Shown: positions 25,746 to 38,228 of the stretch, piece by piece
Layout: every line of letters begins with the position of its first letter
Position numbering within the stretch: position 1 is the stretch's first letter
Assembly: GCA_015146655.1 (NCBI GenBank)
Contig: VKHL01000149.1
Span: 1-64,000, forward strand
Length of the DNA stretch: 64,000 nt
Source of the DNA: Ochromonas danica
Taxonomy: Eukaryota > Sar > Chrysophyceae > Chromulinales > Chromulinaceae
Direction of reading: 5' to 3'
Made by a program: the position numbers and the translations under genes
The notes under the pieces: model-generated
What the model saw: only the letters and a program-made list of their open reading frames with translations
Database searches by the model: none
What the model was told of the DNA's origin: nothing

Positions 25746-27226
25746 CTAAGTAGCAGCAGTCAACATACGAGTGGCCAAAGCAACAACTGCATTGCTATTG
25801 AGGGCATGACCAGCATTAAGAGCTGAAGCTGCTCGCAACTTTTGCTCCTTATTAATGTAAAGCAGAACATTCTGTAAAGCCAACAAGAATCCATCATAAT
25901 CATGTAAACCATTGGCTAAGAGATGTAAAGCATGTCCATGAATAGTCTGAATGGTTAAAACAAGATAATTGGAAGAAGTAGTAGCAGTTGTTGTTGTAGC
26001 AGTAGTGGTTGTAGAGGTTATCTGACGAGAAGGAAGTTCTTTGGCCAAGTTTTCTGACACAGTGTTATCCAAATGATGGAAATAGTAATCTTCAATATCT
26101 GCAAAGGTAATAATACGACCAACTTCTTCATTAATAGAGATACCACCTTCTTTTCCATTTCGTTCTTGATATTCTTCACGAGAGAGATATTCATAAACTA
26201 ATCCATAATGTGTGGAATCAGTTGATATGGTCGGGATTGACTCATCTCCAAAGACATTCCATAACTTCATTAGACCTGTTTCTATCCAAATACTTCCTTG
26301 ACTATCTAATAGAAGGAATTGAAACTTTTGTATAGGTGGTTGTCTCATCTTTTGTATAGCAACTTTGAAAAGTGATTCTTGTTGTGCTAACCAATCCATG
26401 CAATTGTATTTGGAGTCTTTGGACAAGGTATTTTCCTCTTCTTCTTCTTGTTTCTTCCCCTTTTTGGTTGTTCCTAATGCTATCTTAGCTCCACGTACTA
26501 ACATCGTTATTGTAACTTTTCGAATGGACCATTCTAACATTCGTATGAAAATCTGAATTTTGACAAAAACAACAACAACAACAACAACAACAAAATGAGA
26601 ACAAAAACCAGACGAAGAAGAAGAAGAAGAAGAAGACAGAGAGAAGGTAGTTAACGAACCTGTCCTTGTCTGGTATTGTCCACATAGAAGAAGAGATCTT
26701 TCTCACCATGATTCCCATAAATCTCCACTTCAATGGCTTGGCCATTAGCAGAGCCTTTGACAAGACAGACCGCACCAAAGAGTGCAACCTGTCCTTTCAA
26801 TCGCTTACCATAAGGAGGTGTATCTTGTGGTTCACTATAATATCGTATCTCATTTCGATGAACTACACAAAATCTTTTCTTCCAAGATCGTACAACATGA
26901 CCTCTCTTATGAATCCAATGACGAACAATGTCATGATCTAAGAGAGGATATCGTAATAATGATTCCATAGCAGGAGAAGAGGGATTATATCTTTCAGTGA
27001 TGAGAGCGTCTATGTCAATGGTCATCACTGAATTATCTTGTGGACTACCACCACCAATTCCACCACCATTTCTACCACTGCCAGTAGATTGAAAGACTTG
27101 ACCAGTTTGCTTGTGCTGAGGGTTAAACACTTCTGCACCATTCCCAGATTTCGAACCAGATGTCTTTTTTAAATTAATCTCAGCTGGTGACTGGACAGCT
27201 GTTGTCTTGGAACATAAGCAACCCAT
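25746..27226 (-). CDS. N-myristoylated PH-domain protein
   Basis: Exons 27226-26660 and 26552-25746 join in phase 0 (DNTRQGQ|IFIRMLEW) to give 457 aa. The chosen ATG (27226) starts MGCLCSK, a strong N-myristoylation plus palmitoylation signal, so membrane attachment is likely. A Gly/Ser-rich linker leads to a PH domain at about residues 105-215: HWIHKRGHVVRSWKKRFCVV, then RYYSEPQDTPPYGKRLKG, with the second half (FYVDNTRQGQIFIRM) crossing the intron. The C-terminal half (EYLSREEYQERNG, ITFADIEDYYFHHLD, HALHLLANGLHDYDGFLLAL) is not recognised. A Thr-rich spacer sits near residue 370. The 107-nt intron carries CAA and GAA microsatellites. A role in phosphoinositide signalling is inferred only. 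Confidence 0.85.
26566..26635. repeat. (CAA)n and (GAA)n microsatellites in the PH gene intron
   Basis: The plus strand reads about nine CAA units (26566-26593) and then about seven GAA-type units (26613-26635) inside the single intron of the PH gene. On the sense strand these become TTG and TTC runs ahead of the donor-acceptor pair, pyrimidine-rich and compatible with splicing. Confidence 0.85.
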
Positions 27227-27313
27227 CTTGTTCGCTATTGTATGAAGAATGATCACAAGATCTCTGGTAAGTGATTCTATTGTTCTATTTTATGCTTGTT
27301 CACAGTATGACAT

Positions 27314-27427
27314 GATCGTTCATACTAGCACTACTGCACCCTAACCCGTCAGATCTAGGAAGTTAAGCGTGCTCAGGCGAGGCCAGTAGTACGGTGGGTG
27401 ACCACGTGCGAAGCCCTCGTGACGATC
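27314..27427 (+). rRNA. 5S rRNA gene, copy 1
   Basis: A 114-nt sequence with the 5S landmarks: the conserved AGATCTAGGAAGTTAAGC block (internal promoter/loop A-helix region), CAGTAGTACGGTGGGTGACC near the 3' half, and terminal pairing of GATCGTT with GACGATC. It ends at a T5 run, the RNA polymerase III terminator. It is identical to copy 2 except for one base in helix I. Ends are set by helix I pairing and may be off by 1-3 nt. Confidence 0.95.
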
Positions 27428-27704
27428 GTTTTTCACTTTTTACTTTCCAAACTGCTGCCTATAACTTTTATCACCTTTCACGCTTCCACTCTTTCTTCTA
27501 TCATTGCACTTTTCACTTGCTTTCCTTCTCTACTTCCTTCTCTCTTATCAATCTCCATTACACATACCTCCTCTACAAACACTGCACTCATTTACCCATT
27601 TAGATGCGTATTTCTTTATATTTTACATAGGTTACTGTGTTCTACTCAAGTATCTTTTACTATTTATTATCTCCTATTGTAATCTTCCTCTCTCTGCCAT
27701 CACT

Positions 27705-28678
27705 TCAATACTTTCCTCTTCTGATTCTCCTTCGAACCTTTCTTCCTCTTATCACTGCTTGAAATCGCGATATTCCCTTCAATAACTTCCACTGATGTTC
27801 CACTATCATCATCATATATCTTGTCTTCAACGACAAACTCGTCAACAAATGTTTCTTGCCCTCTATTGAGTGAAACAACGTCACACGAGCTGAGGACGCT
27901 GGATCAGACGCTATGCTACTTGAAGTACTCCCACCATGCGCCGACTGCGACTGCGTCAACTGCTTCGCAATATGGAGCTTCGTTGGCCTACGAGGACGCT
28001 GAGTTGAATGATTGTCGTACTGTAAGAAACCACAACGCATCAGGCTATGCACGTCTCTATGATTCAGATTCCTTTACGACGTCTTTTACGATGACTGTCG
28101 AATCAGAGACGTTATTGGGACAGTGAATGTTGCAAGATTGAGCCTCGCGAGAAGGCTGATATGGAGGGAGGCAGCTGAATGAGGGAAGCCGAACCCTCGC
28201 CTCCTACAATGAAGAAGCGTTATTAGTTGTCAGGTGAAGAGCGAAGACTTTCTTGGTCATAGTCTGCATTCATCTTCACGCGAGAGAGAATATTCGCGGA
28301 GAGCTCTTCTATCACAATTATTCCGCGAGGATTGAGGTAAGAGTGTTCCACGATTCTCACAGGAAGAACCCGTCTCTGCCCACCCAACTCTATTCTGTGC
28401 GGATAGTGTTGTCTGTGTTGACCATGTTGAATGGATGGGTTGGATATATTGATCGTTATGGAGGCAGTCTCTCTTAAAGCCTTCTCAGGATGGAGGCAGA
28501 ATCGATTATGTGCCTCCCATCTACTCAAATAGGAAAGAAAAATACAACAAACTACAAGTGGGATATATATGAGTAACAAGTGACAGTTCTGCAGGTTCGT
28601 TACAGCAAAACAAATTCTACTCCAAACGTAACACAAAAAGACGAGCCTGGATTTCACATTTTCCTTTTTTGCTCTCAA
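27705..28678 (-). CDS. doubtful IQ-motif protein between the two 5S genes
   Basis: The last exon (28019-27705) encodes a basic C-terminus with an IQ-like calmodulin-binding helix, ISRFQAVIRGRKVRRRIRRG, and begins after a good acceptor (GGTTTCTTACAG). A possible middle exon 28203-28090 follows a convincing branch/acceptor (CTAATAAC...TTCATTGTAG) and keeps phase 0. A further exon ending at 28361 (donor GTGAGA) contains RIELGGQRRVLP and, upstream, a hydrophobic stretch (LLLIYIPLVVCCIFLSYL). No start ATG was found in that upstream frame, so the 5' end is unknown. An opposing plus-strand frame (27821-28126) also exists but is Ser/Thr-rich and unconvincing. Confidence 0.33.
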
Positions 28679-28826
28679 AAGAGAGTTAGAGAAAGAAGAA
28701 TAGGAAAGAAAGGGAAGATGTAGTTTTTTGTTGAGAAAGGAGAAAGGGAAGAAGTTTTAAAAGTTGGGAGAGTGGAGAGAATGAGAGAAGAGGGATATAT
28801 ATTGGTGCAGCAGTGTCACATGTCAT

Positions 28827-28940
28827 GGTCGTTCATACTAGCACTACTGCACCCTAACCCGTCAGATCTAGGAAGTTAAGCGTGCTCAGGCGAGGCCAGT
28901 AGTACGGTGGGTGACCACGTGCGAAGCCCTCGTGACGATC
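28827..28940 (+). rRNA. 5S rRNA gene, copy 2
   Basis: The same 114-nt gene as at 27314, on the same strand and 1,513 bp further on, again followed by a T5 terminator. The only difference inside the gene is G for A at the second base, which still pairs (G-U) in helix I. Identity falls off sharply outside the gene except for the terminator and a few bases of 5' flank. Confidence 0.95.
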
Positions 28941-29252
28941 GTTTTTCAACATTGCTTTTATGCTAACCATATTAGACAATTGGATGATATATATCGATTG
29001 TGTATCATATTACACTCCTAATTAACATGTAGGTGTTGTCTCATTCTTATTAGTTCTCATCACCGATCAGTAATATCGTATTTCCTATCACCACCAATCT
29101 TGACTCACCAAGATGTATAGTTTTGATGACTTGATGTAAATTGTATAGCTGGTGTAAATTGATTTATGATTGATCTTTACAATACACTATACATTACTTC
29201 TACATGAACAAAGTCTATCTATCTGTATGTATATATATACAAAGTAGTGATC
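28941..29252. other. AT-rich spacer after 5S copy 2
   Basis: 312 bp of AT-rich sequence between the 5S terminator and the stop codon of the large WW/TPR gene. It probably holds that gene's 3' UTR. No other feature is seen. Confidence 0.6.
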
Positions 29253-32200
29253 TCAGTCGAGCTGCTTCATGAGATGTGTCCAATCTTCACACTTGCTAAA
29301 GGCATACAAAGTGCGTTGGATCCAGTCGCTATCCACGAAGACATACGAGATCTTAGGTAATACAGTAGACTTGGGAATATCCTTTAATAGCTTCTGATAG
29401 GAGAACTTCTTAATCATAGCAGTCTCTTGAATACGTTGATGCATCATGAGCTTCTTGAGCAAGAGAGATGCTTCATGATTATGCATTGGCAAGGGTTCAT
29501 CTAATCCATCATCATCCTCTTCATTACCTGTTTCATTCAGATCTAACGTATCCATCAAAGGAGCGAATTGGCCATATTGATCATCATAGGCCTTTTGTTT
29601 CTCCCGCACAGCCTCCAAGTCAGTGAAATCATTGGACCCGCCCCCGCCCCCGCCCCCGCCCCCGCTGGCATTACCATTGCCATTGCCTTTACTCGAGGCA
29701 GCAGCAGATTTCTTGTTCTTCTTACGCTTCTTCTTCCCATGAGACTTACCAGTAAAAGGTTCTTTCAACTTTCTTAATCGACTTTTAATAGCTGACAGAG
29801 AGTCTTCAATATTGCCAATTAGTCTCAAGAGAGTGAGAGGATGTAATCCATCTAATTGCAAAGCTTCATCATATTGTCTTTCTGCAGTAGCAAGATCACC
29901 TTCTGCTTCAGAGATAGCTGCTAGTTGATAGAGAATTAAAGGATATAAGCTACCATCTCGTTGAGAGTTGAGTTGACTAGCCGCTGTGGTGAAAAGCAAC
30001 TTGGCTCTCACCAGCGAGTCTTCTGCCACGCGACTCAACTCAAAGCAACCATACAAAAACATGATATACGCTGAGGCTAAAGGAGAAGAAGCTATAGAAG
30101 GATAAATAGAAGAAGGAGATTGACGAGTAGACATCATACCCAATACAGACTGTGAAGCAAGTCCTCCTGTCATCATCATTGTTTGGTTTACAGCTTGTTG
30201 TTGTTGTTGCTGTTGTTGTTGGGGTGTATCCACGAAGAGTTGAGAATCAGATAATACACTTAATTGTGGTTGTTGACTTTCAAATGGATTAGTATAATAA
30301 CCATCATCTCCTCGTAAAGTAGTCGATCGTTCTCGTGGTTGTAACGCTAAAGCAGCTTCGAAGAGTTCATACGGATCTCGACTATGTGCTAGAGAGGTTA
30401 AGAGATCATCTGAAAAGCCAAACTCACGATAGAATTGACTATAATTACGTTGCATGACAAAGTGTTCATTATGTGATCTCTTCTCAATCTTAATGAAGAA
30501 GACACAAATAGCTAGATTAGCTAATGTTATACTATCAAATGGAACAAGTTTTAATGCTTCCATAAGATAAAATCTTGCTTCTTTAAATTGTCTATCTTCC
30601 ATTAAGATTTGTCCTTGTAATCTTAATACTTCCATATCTTCTTGACGTGAAATGATAAAAGCTTGTTGTAAATGATACATTGCTTTATCAATACGTTGTT
30701 TATAAAGAGAATATAAGATAGCTAATGTTTTATGTGATAGACTATCATTTGGTGTTATGAGACAAGTACGATCTAATAAACGTATTGCATCATCATATTG
30801 ATATCGTATAGCTCTCATCATAGCACAACTACGTAAAGTGAAAATATTTGTAAAACTACCTTGACTAACATGATCTAAAGCAACATTAATATATCGAAAA
30901 CATAATCTTCTTTCTCCTTCAAAGAAGAGTAATGTTGCAATACATCTTGCAGCTGGTCCATATGATGGACATAATCTTAATGCAGCAGTTGCATAGACTT
31001 TAGCAATACTAATATGATCCATATCCCATAAGAGATAAGCAATAGCAGTATAGAGGACAATACTATCTAGGATATCAGGATGTTGACCATCCAATGGCCT
31101 TGTTGTTGCTGTAGTACCATTACCATTTCCTTCACTTCCTAAGACTTCTAAATCAAATTCCATAGAAGATGATGGTTGCTGAGATGATGATGATGATGTA
31201 TTAGAACGATTATTACTACCACCACCAGCTGCTATACGATGAAAATCTTGAAAAGTTTCTAAAGACAAGATAGTAGATTCTGGATGACGACTACGTAAAG
31301 CACGAAGAAATAAATGACTTGTTGCTTCATAATCATTCACAACATATTGATAATAATATCCTAAGGCTAGAATAGGCCATAAATAAGAAGAAAAACTAAT
31401 TTGAACAGCTTCTTCAAGATATTGTTTTGCACGATACTGATCACGTAAGATTGATAAGATAAAGTCTGCATATGTTAATAAGACAATCCATCGATAAGGT
31501 GCATTAGGCATTAATACTAAACCTTTACGAAAATTAGAATCAACTTCTAATATCCATGAAGCAGATGTTAGACTATCCATTTGATTCATACCAAGAGGAT
31601 TACTATTACTGTTATTACTATTACTAGGATTACCATTGTTAGCGTCTGCTGATTGGGTAGTAAAGAGTCGTTGACGACCAGGTCGACTTGGTGTTGCACT
31701 ACGAATTGTACGAGTCCCTCCTGCTACAGTAGATGCTAACAACAATGTCTGACCACCACTTCTCTTCTCACTGACAGCTCGATGGTTATGATTGTTTAAC
31801 AGTAATGCTGGTGTACTATTACTATTACTTATTGTCTTATTACCTTCTGATGACGATGATCTACGTTGTGGTTTTTGTTTCTGTTGTTGTTGTTCTATAC
31901 TTGTTGTAATCTCCATTAAAGAGAGAACAGATGTAGCACAAGCCCATAATAACGATGCCATTGCATTATCTTCATCCACTTGTAAAGAACGTTTATAATA
32001 TTCTAAACATTCATTATTGATCATTATCTTGTTATCTTGTGAAAATTGATAATAAGCACCAATACTATGTAATGTATAACTTTGTATACGATCTTTACGA
32101 CCTATAGTTAGACTATTCTTATAACCTAATAATACATGTTCTTCTTGTCCTTTCTGTAATTCTTGTAACCAATTCATTTCTAATCGTGCTATTGATGCAT

Positions 32201-32778
32201 ATTGCATACTCGTGTTAGTATCATGTGTTGAAGTTGACGTTGAAGCTTCAATACAACGTTGTAATTGACGTTGTGCTGTACGATAATCACCTTTCTCTAT
32301 TAAGAGATGACTATATGATAATAACGAAAATAAATGATTTGGATCATGCATTAATGCTGATAGAAATAATATTTCAGACCATTCCCATCGTCGTAACTTA
32401 TAGAAATAACTTGCAATATGCGCAAGAATGAAAGATGATTCATGAAATCTTTCTACTATAGAGATAACATTTGAAAAACTTTCATAATAATTGAAATATT
32501 TCATTGATATCTTTTGTGATAAGATATGTCCCATTGCCATTTCATATGGTTGACATGTAAAATGTAATGATGTTTTCATTGTATCCATAGCATGTTTAAA
32601 CACTGCTAATGCAATTTTACCTAATCCCATTAATAAGAGAAATTCCATTAATTCTAATAAAGGAAATGGATTATCAGGATCCATTGCAATAGACAAGATG
32701 TGATTATGATATTTGGCATAATTTTCCATATCCATATTTTCTTCAAATTTCAACATGAGCAACATCTCATTCTCCTGT

Positions 32779-32822
<44 letters not shown>

Positions 32823-32871
32823 GAACAACAACAACAACAACAAGAACAACAACAACAACAACAAGAACAAG

Positions 32872-32948
<77 letters not shown>

Positions 32949-32949
32949 G

Positions 32950-32987
<38 letters not shown>

Positions 32988-34661
32988 GACATGGATGATA
33001 ATTGAGATCATGTTAGTACATTCATTAGTATCATCTTGTCAATATATACAATATACTGTACCTGATCAACTCCATCATAACGTATTGTAGCATCAGCAAC
33101 ATCTACACGTTGTAAAGCTGTTAATCCTGTTTGTGGAGCAGAAAGAGTTAACAAATCATTTCTAGCCACAGCAAAGGCTTCCTCTAAGACATTGAAATGT
33201 AAGTCAATACTATCATTTCCTTCTCTTTCCTTATCATCTTCCTTATCATCTGTATATGAGGTGATAGTTGTATTCATGAATGGACTTTGTTCTCCATTCT
33301 GACGATACATCATTTGATTATTCTTAAGGAAGGCAGATCGATAATGATCTAACGTCTTGAATATTGAGAGATCTTTTGTTGTTGTTTGGGATGGTATATT
33401 ATCATGTGATGATGATGTCATTTGTGTATGAACATTTGTAGTAAAGCGGAAACTACTCCAAACATTCAGATCAGTCTTTGAAGAGATATTTCCAACTTTA
33501 TTCGCATAGCTTGCTTTCCAAACATGTGTAGTATTAGTTGCTATCGCTGCTGATATACCACCGTGATTGTGATTGTTATTGTTTGTGGCTGTTGTTGTTG
33601 TTTGTGGTCTAGTAGAGAAGACTGGCGATTGTTTCAAACTCTGAAATATGCCATTACTACTATAAGTCTTTCTAACAGGGCAATAGAACAGATATCCTCC
33701 ATGATCATCTGCTAATAACTCAATTCCTCGTTGTTCCATAATCTTCTGATCTACTATAGTATTAACTTCATATTCACTCCTATAGCATCATCAAACAGAT
33801 TGTTGTTGTTAATACAATCATATCATATCATATCATATCATATCATATCATATCACATCACATCACATCACATCACATCACATCACATCATACAAAAATC
33901 AAAATGTCAAAGAGAAACTACAAGGATGACAACTAACCATGGTTCACGCTTTAATCCAATCTTGCTTTTCTTAATAAAGATATCAAATGGTTCACCTCGT
34001 TGGACTAGACCACTTGGCTTATGATAATACCATCGTTTATTCTCTCTTGGATAGTTCATAGCTGTTTGAAAAGGATCGATTTCAATAGCAGAGGAAGAAG
34101 AAGAAGTTTCCAGAGAAAAGACAGTCCAATCTCCAGGTAAATTCTGTCCATCTCGACGATTCTTCCAATAGTCTTGTAAAGGTGGGTAGGAAGGGAAGAA
34201 CCACATAGCAGGGAGAAAATCATTAACAGGTCCATCATGACGAGGACATAAAGGATCAGGTATTAAATTGCGAAGTTGCATAGCAGCTTTTAGTAAATGT
34301 TGTTCATTGATTAAATGTTCTGTTGGAGATATTTCAATTTGTTCCAAAATATCACAACAACGTTCAATTAAATGACGAGATCGAGAATGTAGTTTACGCA
34401 TCTCATCTCTATCTAATGTGTCGATAGTAGGTTGTTGTTTACTATTCAAGCGACCTTTACCATTCATTGTTGAGGTATGATTGTTACCCATTAAGACATC
34501 CATCTGACGTTCAGCAGAAAGTGCTTGTAACCGTTGTAACAGAATCTCTGATTCTATTTCTTGACTTTGATAATCACGTTGTAAATATGAATGAAGTTCT
34601 TTGGCTGCTTTTTTCTCAGCAAATGCTAATTCTTTACTCTATGATAACATATCATACACAG

Positions 34662-34720
<59 letters not shown>

Positions 34721-37700
34721 GAACATCACTTTTGATTAAACTGCTACCGCCACTACACTATAAGAGGAAGGAGATGAAAGGAGATGACTTACAAAGTTTA
34801 AATCTGGTTCTCTACCAAAATCATATTTTGCTTGTAAATCTTCTTCTTTGTAACCATTAGGTTCATTAATTGATTCATTTTCTTCCATGTTAACTAAAGT
34901 CAGAAAGCTAGAACGAATACCATTTCTTGTCTCAGGGAAGGATGTTAAAGGAGTAGAAATACCAGGAGATAATTCAATCCTTCCTGAAACAGGAAGTTGT
35001 TGCTGACTGATCAATGAAGAAGTTTGTGAATCTATAGTACTTGCTGTGGAATTGCGTACAGTAGCAGACTTTTGTGCTGGTGAAGGAAAAGCAGAGGAAG
35101 CTGTGCTTTGCTCCTTGGAAGGTAATGCTACCAAGGAAGATGTTGCTGTATTGCTCGCTGCAACTACTTTTGGTGCAGCAGCAGCAGCAATAGGAACGAC
35201 AACTGGATTGTTTGTGATAGAAATGCTCTCTTTCGCTGATGATGGTGCATCATGAGCAAAGCCAACTATCTTAGAGTCTGCTACATTAACCTTGGGACTC
35301 TCCGAAGATTTGAGAATACTTCGATTGGTCATGGACTTCAACATTGGAAAGTGTCGTGCCTATATATTCACCACATGAAAGATGAAAACAGATTGACTCA
35401 CACTATAAGGGGGGAATAGCATTACCTCAGCAATCTCTCCAATTTCTTCAGGTTTTTCAAATTGAAACTTTCCTGTTTCAGAGTTACGAAAGAAATGATT
35501 CTCTGTGGTAGTATCAATTAAGACGATCCAATGACCAGATCTTTGAATGACATGAGATCTTGCATAGAGTTCAATCCAATCCACATTCTTCTCATCGATG
35601 ATCTCTCTTTCAGCGACTCCTGCTTTATTACCTTCTTCCTTCTTATTGACAGAGGCGTCGTCAGTAGCTTGTTGGACAGAACGAACATCACCTTTATCTT
35701 CTGCAATCGAAGGGAGGCTCTTCACACTATTCTTCGATCGAGCAGTGTCAATAGCTTCTGAGACAGGCGAAGGCTTCTGTGCTGGAGGTGTGGTAGTAGT
35801 GTTCACATCAACTGCCTTTGAGCCTTCAATACTGGGTTTGGATGTCTTAAATCGCTCCTGTAGTTTTTGTAATTCTAACGCAGCTTCTGCTTGTATGCTC
35901 TGGATATGTGCTTGAATCGCAGACAAAGAAGCTGGAGCTGGAGCTGGAGCTGAGGTCGTTTCCTTTGTTGCATCTTCTTGCAAGATCTCACTGTTCTGCT
36001 TGGCATCGGGTTTCGGGCTAACTTTGCTTTCATCTTTCTTGCTGTCAGACGGCGGCAGAGCATTCAATGCAGAGGTTAAAGGAGTCTTAGAACTGTTGAC
36101 ATCGCTCTTTTGCATTGTTGACTCTCCATGATTGGCTCTCAATGCGGCAGGAGTTGTGGTGCTTGATATGTTAGCACTATCTGTTGGTTGGACAGTCACA
36201 GAGGGAGAAGAGTTCTGAGCGGTGCTGCTAACGTTAGCAACATTCTTGGAATCACTGGAAATAATAGAATAAGCAGCTTTGCTTTGATGTTCGAGGGCCA
36301 GTTTTAGCTCCTTTGGAATTGGTGAGACAACAGTGGCTGTTGGTCCATCAGCTAACAACTGTCGGACATCTTCTGAAATATCCAAGGAGGCAGACGTAAT
36401 GCTTCCAACTCCATCATTTGCCTCAATAACACTCTTGGCATTCAATGTAGCATCATCATCACGAGGGAGGTCGTTATCAACTTTGATTGTCATAGATGCA
36501 GGTGGTAGTTTGCTGTCTTGTAGAATCTCCTCTTGTTGTTGCTTATCCCCCTCTATTATATCCCCTTGTTTCTTCATCTGTGAATCATCTTTCACTACTC
36601 CATCAGACTGTAGTGTATCTAAAACAACTTCACTAGTCTGTCTTTCTAAATGAAAAACTTCTGGTTCTTTAGCAAATCGAGTTTGCTTTTGGTCAGGTGT
36701 CAGAGGTGATGTCAAGGCTTCATCCATATGCTCAGCAATAAAATAATCTACTATCTCGCCGACAGATGCTTCAGACATGCTGCTATCGAATTCGCGAGTA
36801 GCACTTCCACCATCTTTATCATCAAAGCATAACATTCACTGTTTAGAGTCAATCGATTTAGGTTGTGTATAAAAGTAAAACTTACTCTTTGATGCAGGGG
36901 TTAAAACAACTGGTGCTGAACTATCCAGTGAAACAAAAACAGATGGCTTTCCCCACTGCCCTACCGTCGAATCCTTCGCAGCATAAAAGATCGGTCCATC
37001 ATCCGCAGATTGATATTCTAACCAAATAGTGCCATCACTGTCTGTTGCTTCTCTCAAAATGACTGCACCTTCTTTCAGCATTTGAAAACCACTTTTACTT
37101 TGTCTCTTTAACGGAGATTTAGGTTTGAGATCATTGCTAACATTAGGCTGCTTTCCTGAAGAAAATGATTTAACACTCTTTAGTTCTTTTGAGGAAACTG
37201 AGAGCATTGGCATTAGTTTTCCTTCTTTGCTATCTAGGCTGCTTTCCAAGTTAGCTAAACTACTGAAAGAAGCTTTTGAAGATAACTTATGAAGCTGTTT
37301 TTGAGGAGAATGAAGCCCAACAGATCGTGCTGAACGAATTGAACGAAATGATGAGACTGACTTGAGAACACGACTGCCGCCACCACCAACAGCACCGCCA
37401 CCACTTACACTTCCTTCCACAGTATTGTCTTCTTTTCTTGATAAAGATCCATCATCTCCTAACCATGTGCCTCCAAAGGTATCATGTATTCCACCATCTT
37501 GCATTCCATTATTATACAGATTATTTCCTTCCATGTAGACTTCACCTGCTGGTATCTCCCATTCCGAGACACCCGTTTCCTAAACACAAACAAACAAAAA
37601 CCAAAAAGCAACGACAACAACAAATAACAACAAATAACAAAACACCATACAATACAATTGGTTAAGAAAAGCAATCCCTCTCAAACAAGTCCAGGCAGTC

Positions 37701-38228
37701 CCTCACCTTATTATAGAAGAAAGGGTTTCCATCTTCATCATAATACTTCTCCCAAGCACTGGAGATGATCAATGGAGCCTGAGCCTGGCTATCATAGGAT
37801 TGGGTATTATTTCCTGCCACAGGATCCAGTATGCCACCAGCACTATCGATAGTTGGCACTGCCTCGATAGGGATAGAATTACTATTAGTAGTATCTTGTG
37901 TTTCAATAGGTTGAGATTGTGCGGCATAAGCTTGTTGTTCTTCTTCTGTCACCCAGCGTGCCTCTCCGGTGACTTCATTGTACCAATACAAGTAGCCACT
38001 CTCATCATCCAAATACTGCACCCACGCCTTTTCAATATCTTCATTTGAAAGATTGCTGTTACCAACTTCACCACCACCAGAAGCAGAATCAGCGGGTTTT
38101 GGGACTTCGCTTTCAGCGGTTGGAAAACCAGCCAAGCTTTGATCAATGAACTTCTTGAATGGATTTACTCGGCTTGGGGCTTCATTTAATACAGAATTAT
38201 TCGAATCTATAGCCTCACTTTCAGACAT
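29253..38228 (-). CDS. very large protein: WW-domain array followed by TPR array
   Basis: Gene model: exons 38228-37707, 37579-36886, 36813-35426, 35359-34793, 34638 to about 33934, about 33745-33062, and 32774-29253, about 2,690 aa. WW1 (residues 69-94, WVQYLDDESGYLYWYNEVTG) is followed by WW2 (159-184), whose halves WEKYYDEDGNPFFYNK and ETGVSEWEIP come from exons 1 and 2; this proves that junction. Degenerate WW-like units recur: near residue 380 (IWLEYQSADDGPIFYAAKD), at 832-868 (HWIVLIDTTTENHFFRNSET), in exon 5 (RWYYHKPSGLVQRG) and in exon 6 (GYLFYCPVRKTYSSNG). The last 1,173 residues are helical TPR-type repeats (ALRLCPSYGPAARCIATLLF; AERQYDEALQLDGLHPLTLL) with polyQ, a KKKRKK patch and a Gly run. 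Exon 6 joins exon 7 in phase 0 (GVDQ|ENEM). The exon 5/6 junction is uncertain and the exon 2/3 acceptor is weak. It could be two genes. The function is unknown, but a protein-interaction scaffold is likely. Confidence 0.7.
32778..32988. repeat. long (CAA)n microsatellite in the last intron of the WW/TPR gene
   Basis: About 70 CAA units with six scattered AAG interruptions fill most of the 287-nt intron 32775-33061. On the sense strand it is a TTG run ending directly in TTACAG|GAG. Three frames across it read as polyLeu/polyCys or polyAsn, which are artefacts of an intronic repeat. Confidence 0.93.
33816..33891. repeat. (ATATC/ACATC)n pentanucleotide repeat
   Basis: About seven TATCA units followed by about eight CATCA units, in the intron between the WW/TPR exons ending near 33934 and starting near 33745. 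The change of unit halfway is a clean one-base variant that has spread through half of the array. Confidence 0.93.
34667..34722. repeat. (GA)n microsatellite
   Basis: About 28 GA units with one GACA interruption, in the WW/TPR intron 34639-34792. Confidence 0.93.

Noticed and set aside
27821-28126. Plus-strand Ser/Thr-rich frame opposite the IQ exon
   Set aside because: Low complexity and antisense to a frame that has better splice signals and an IQ helix.
32755-33090. Long polyLeu, polyCys and polyAsn frames
   Set aside because: All are readings of an intronic (CAA)n repeat; the intron ends at a clear TTACAG just before exon 7 of the WW/TPR gene.
33816-33891. Short direct repeats as a CRISPR-like array
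   Set aside because: Plain 5-bp microsatellite without spacers, in a eukaryotic intron.
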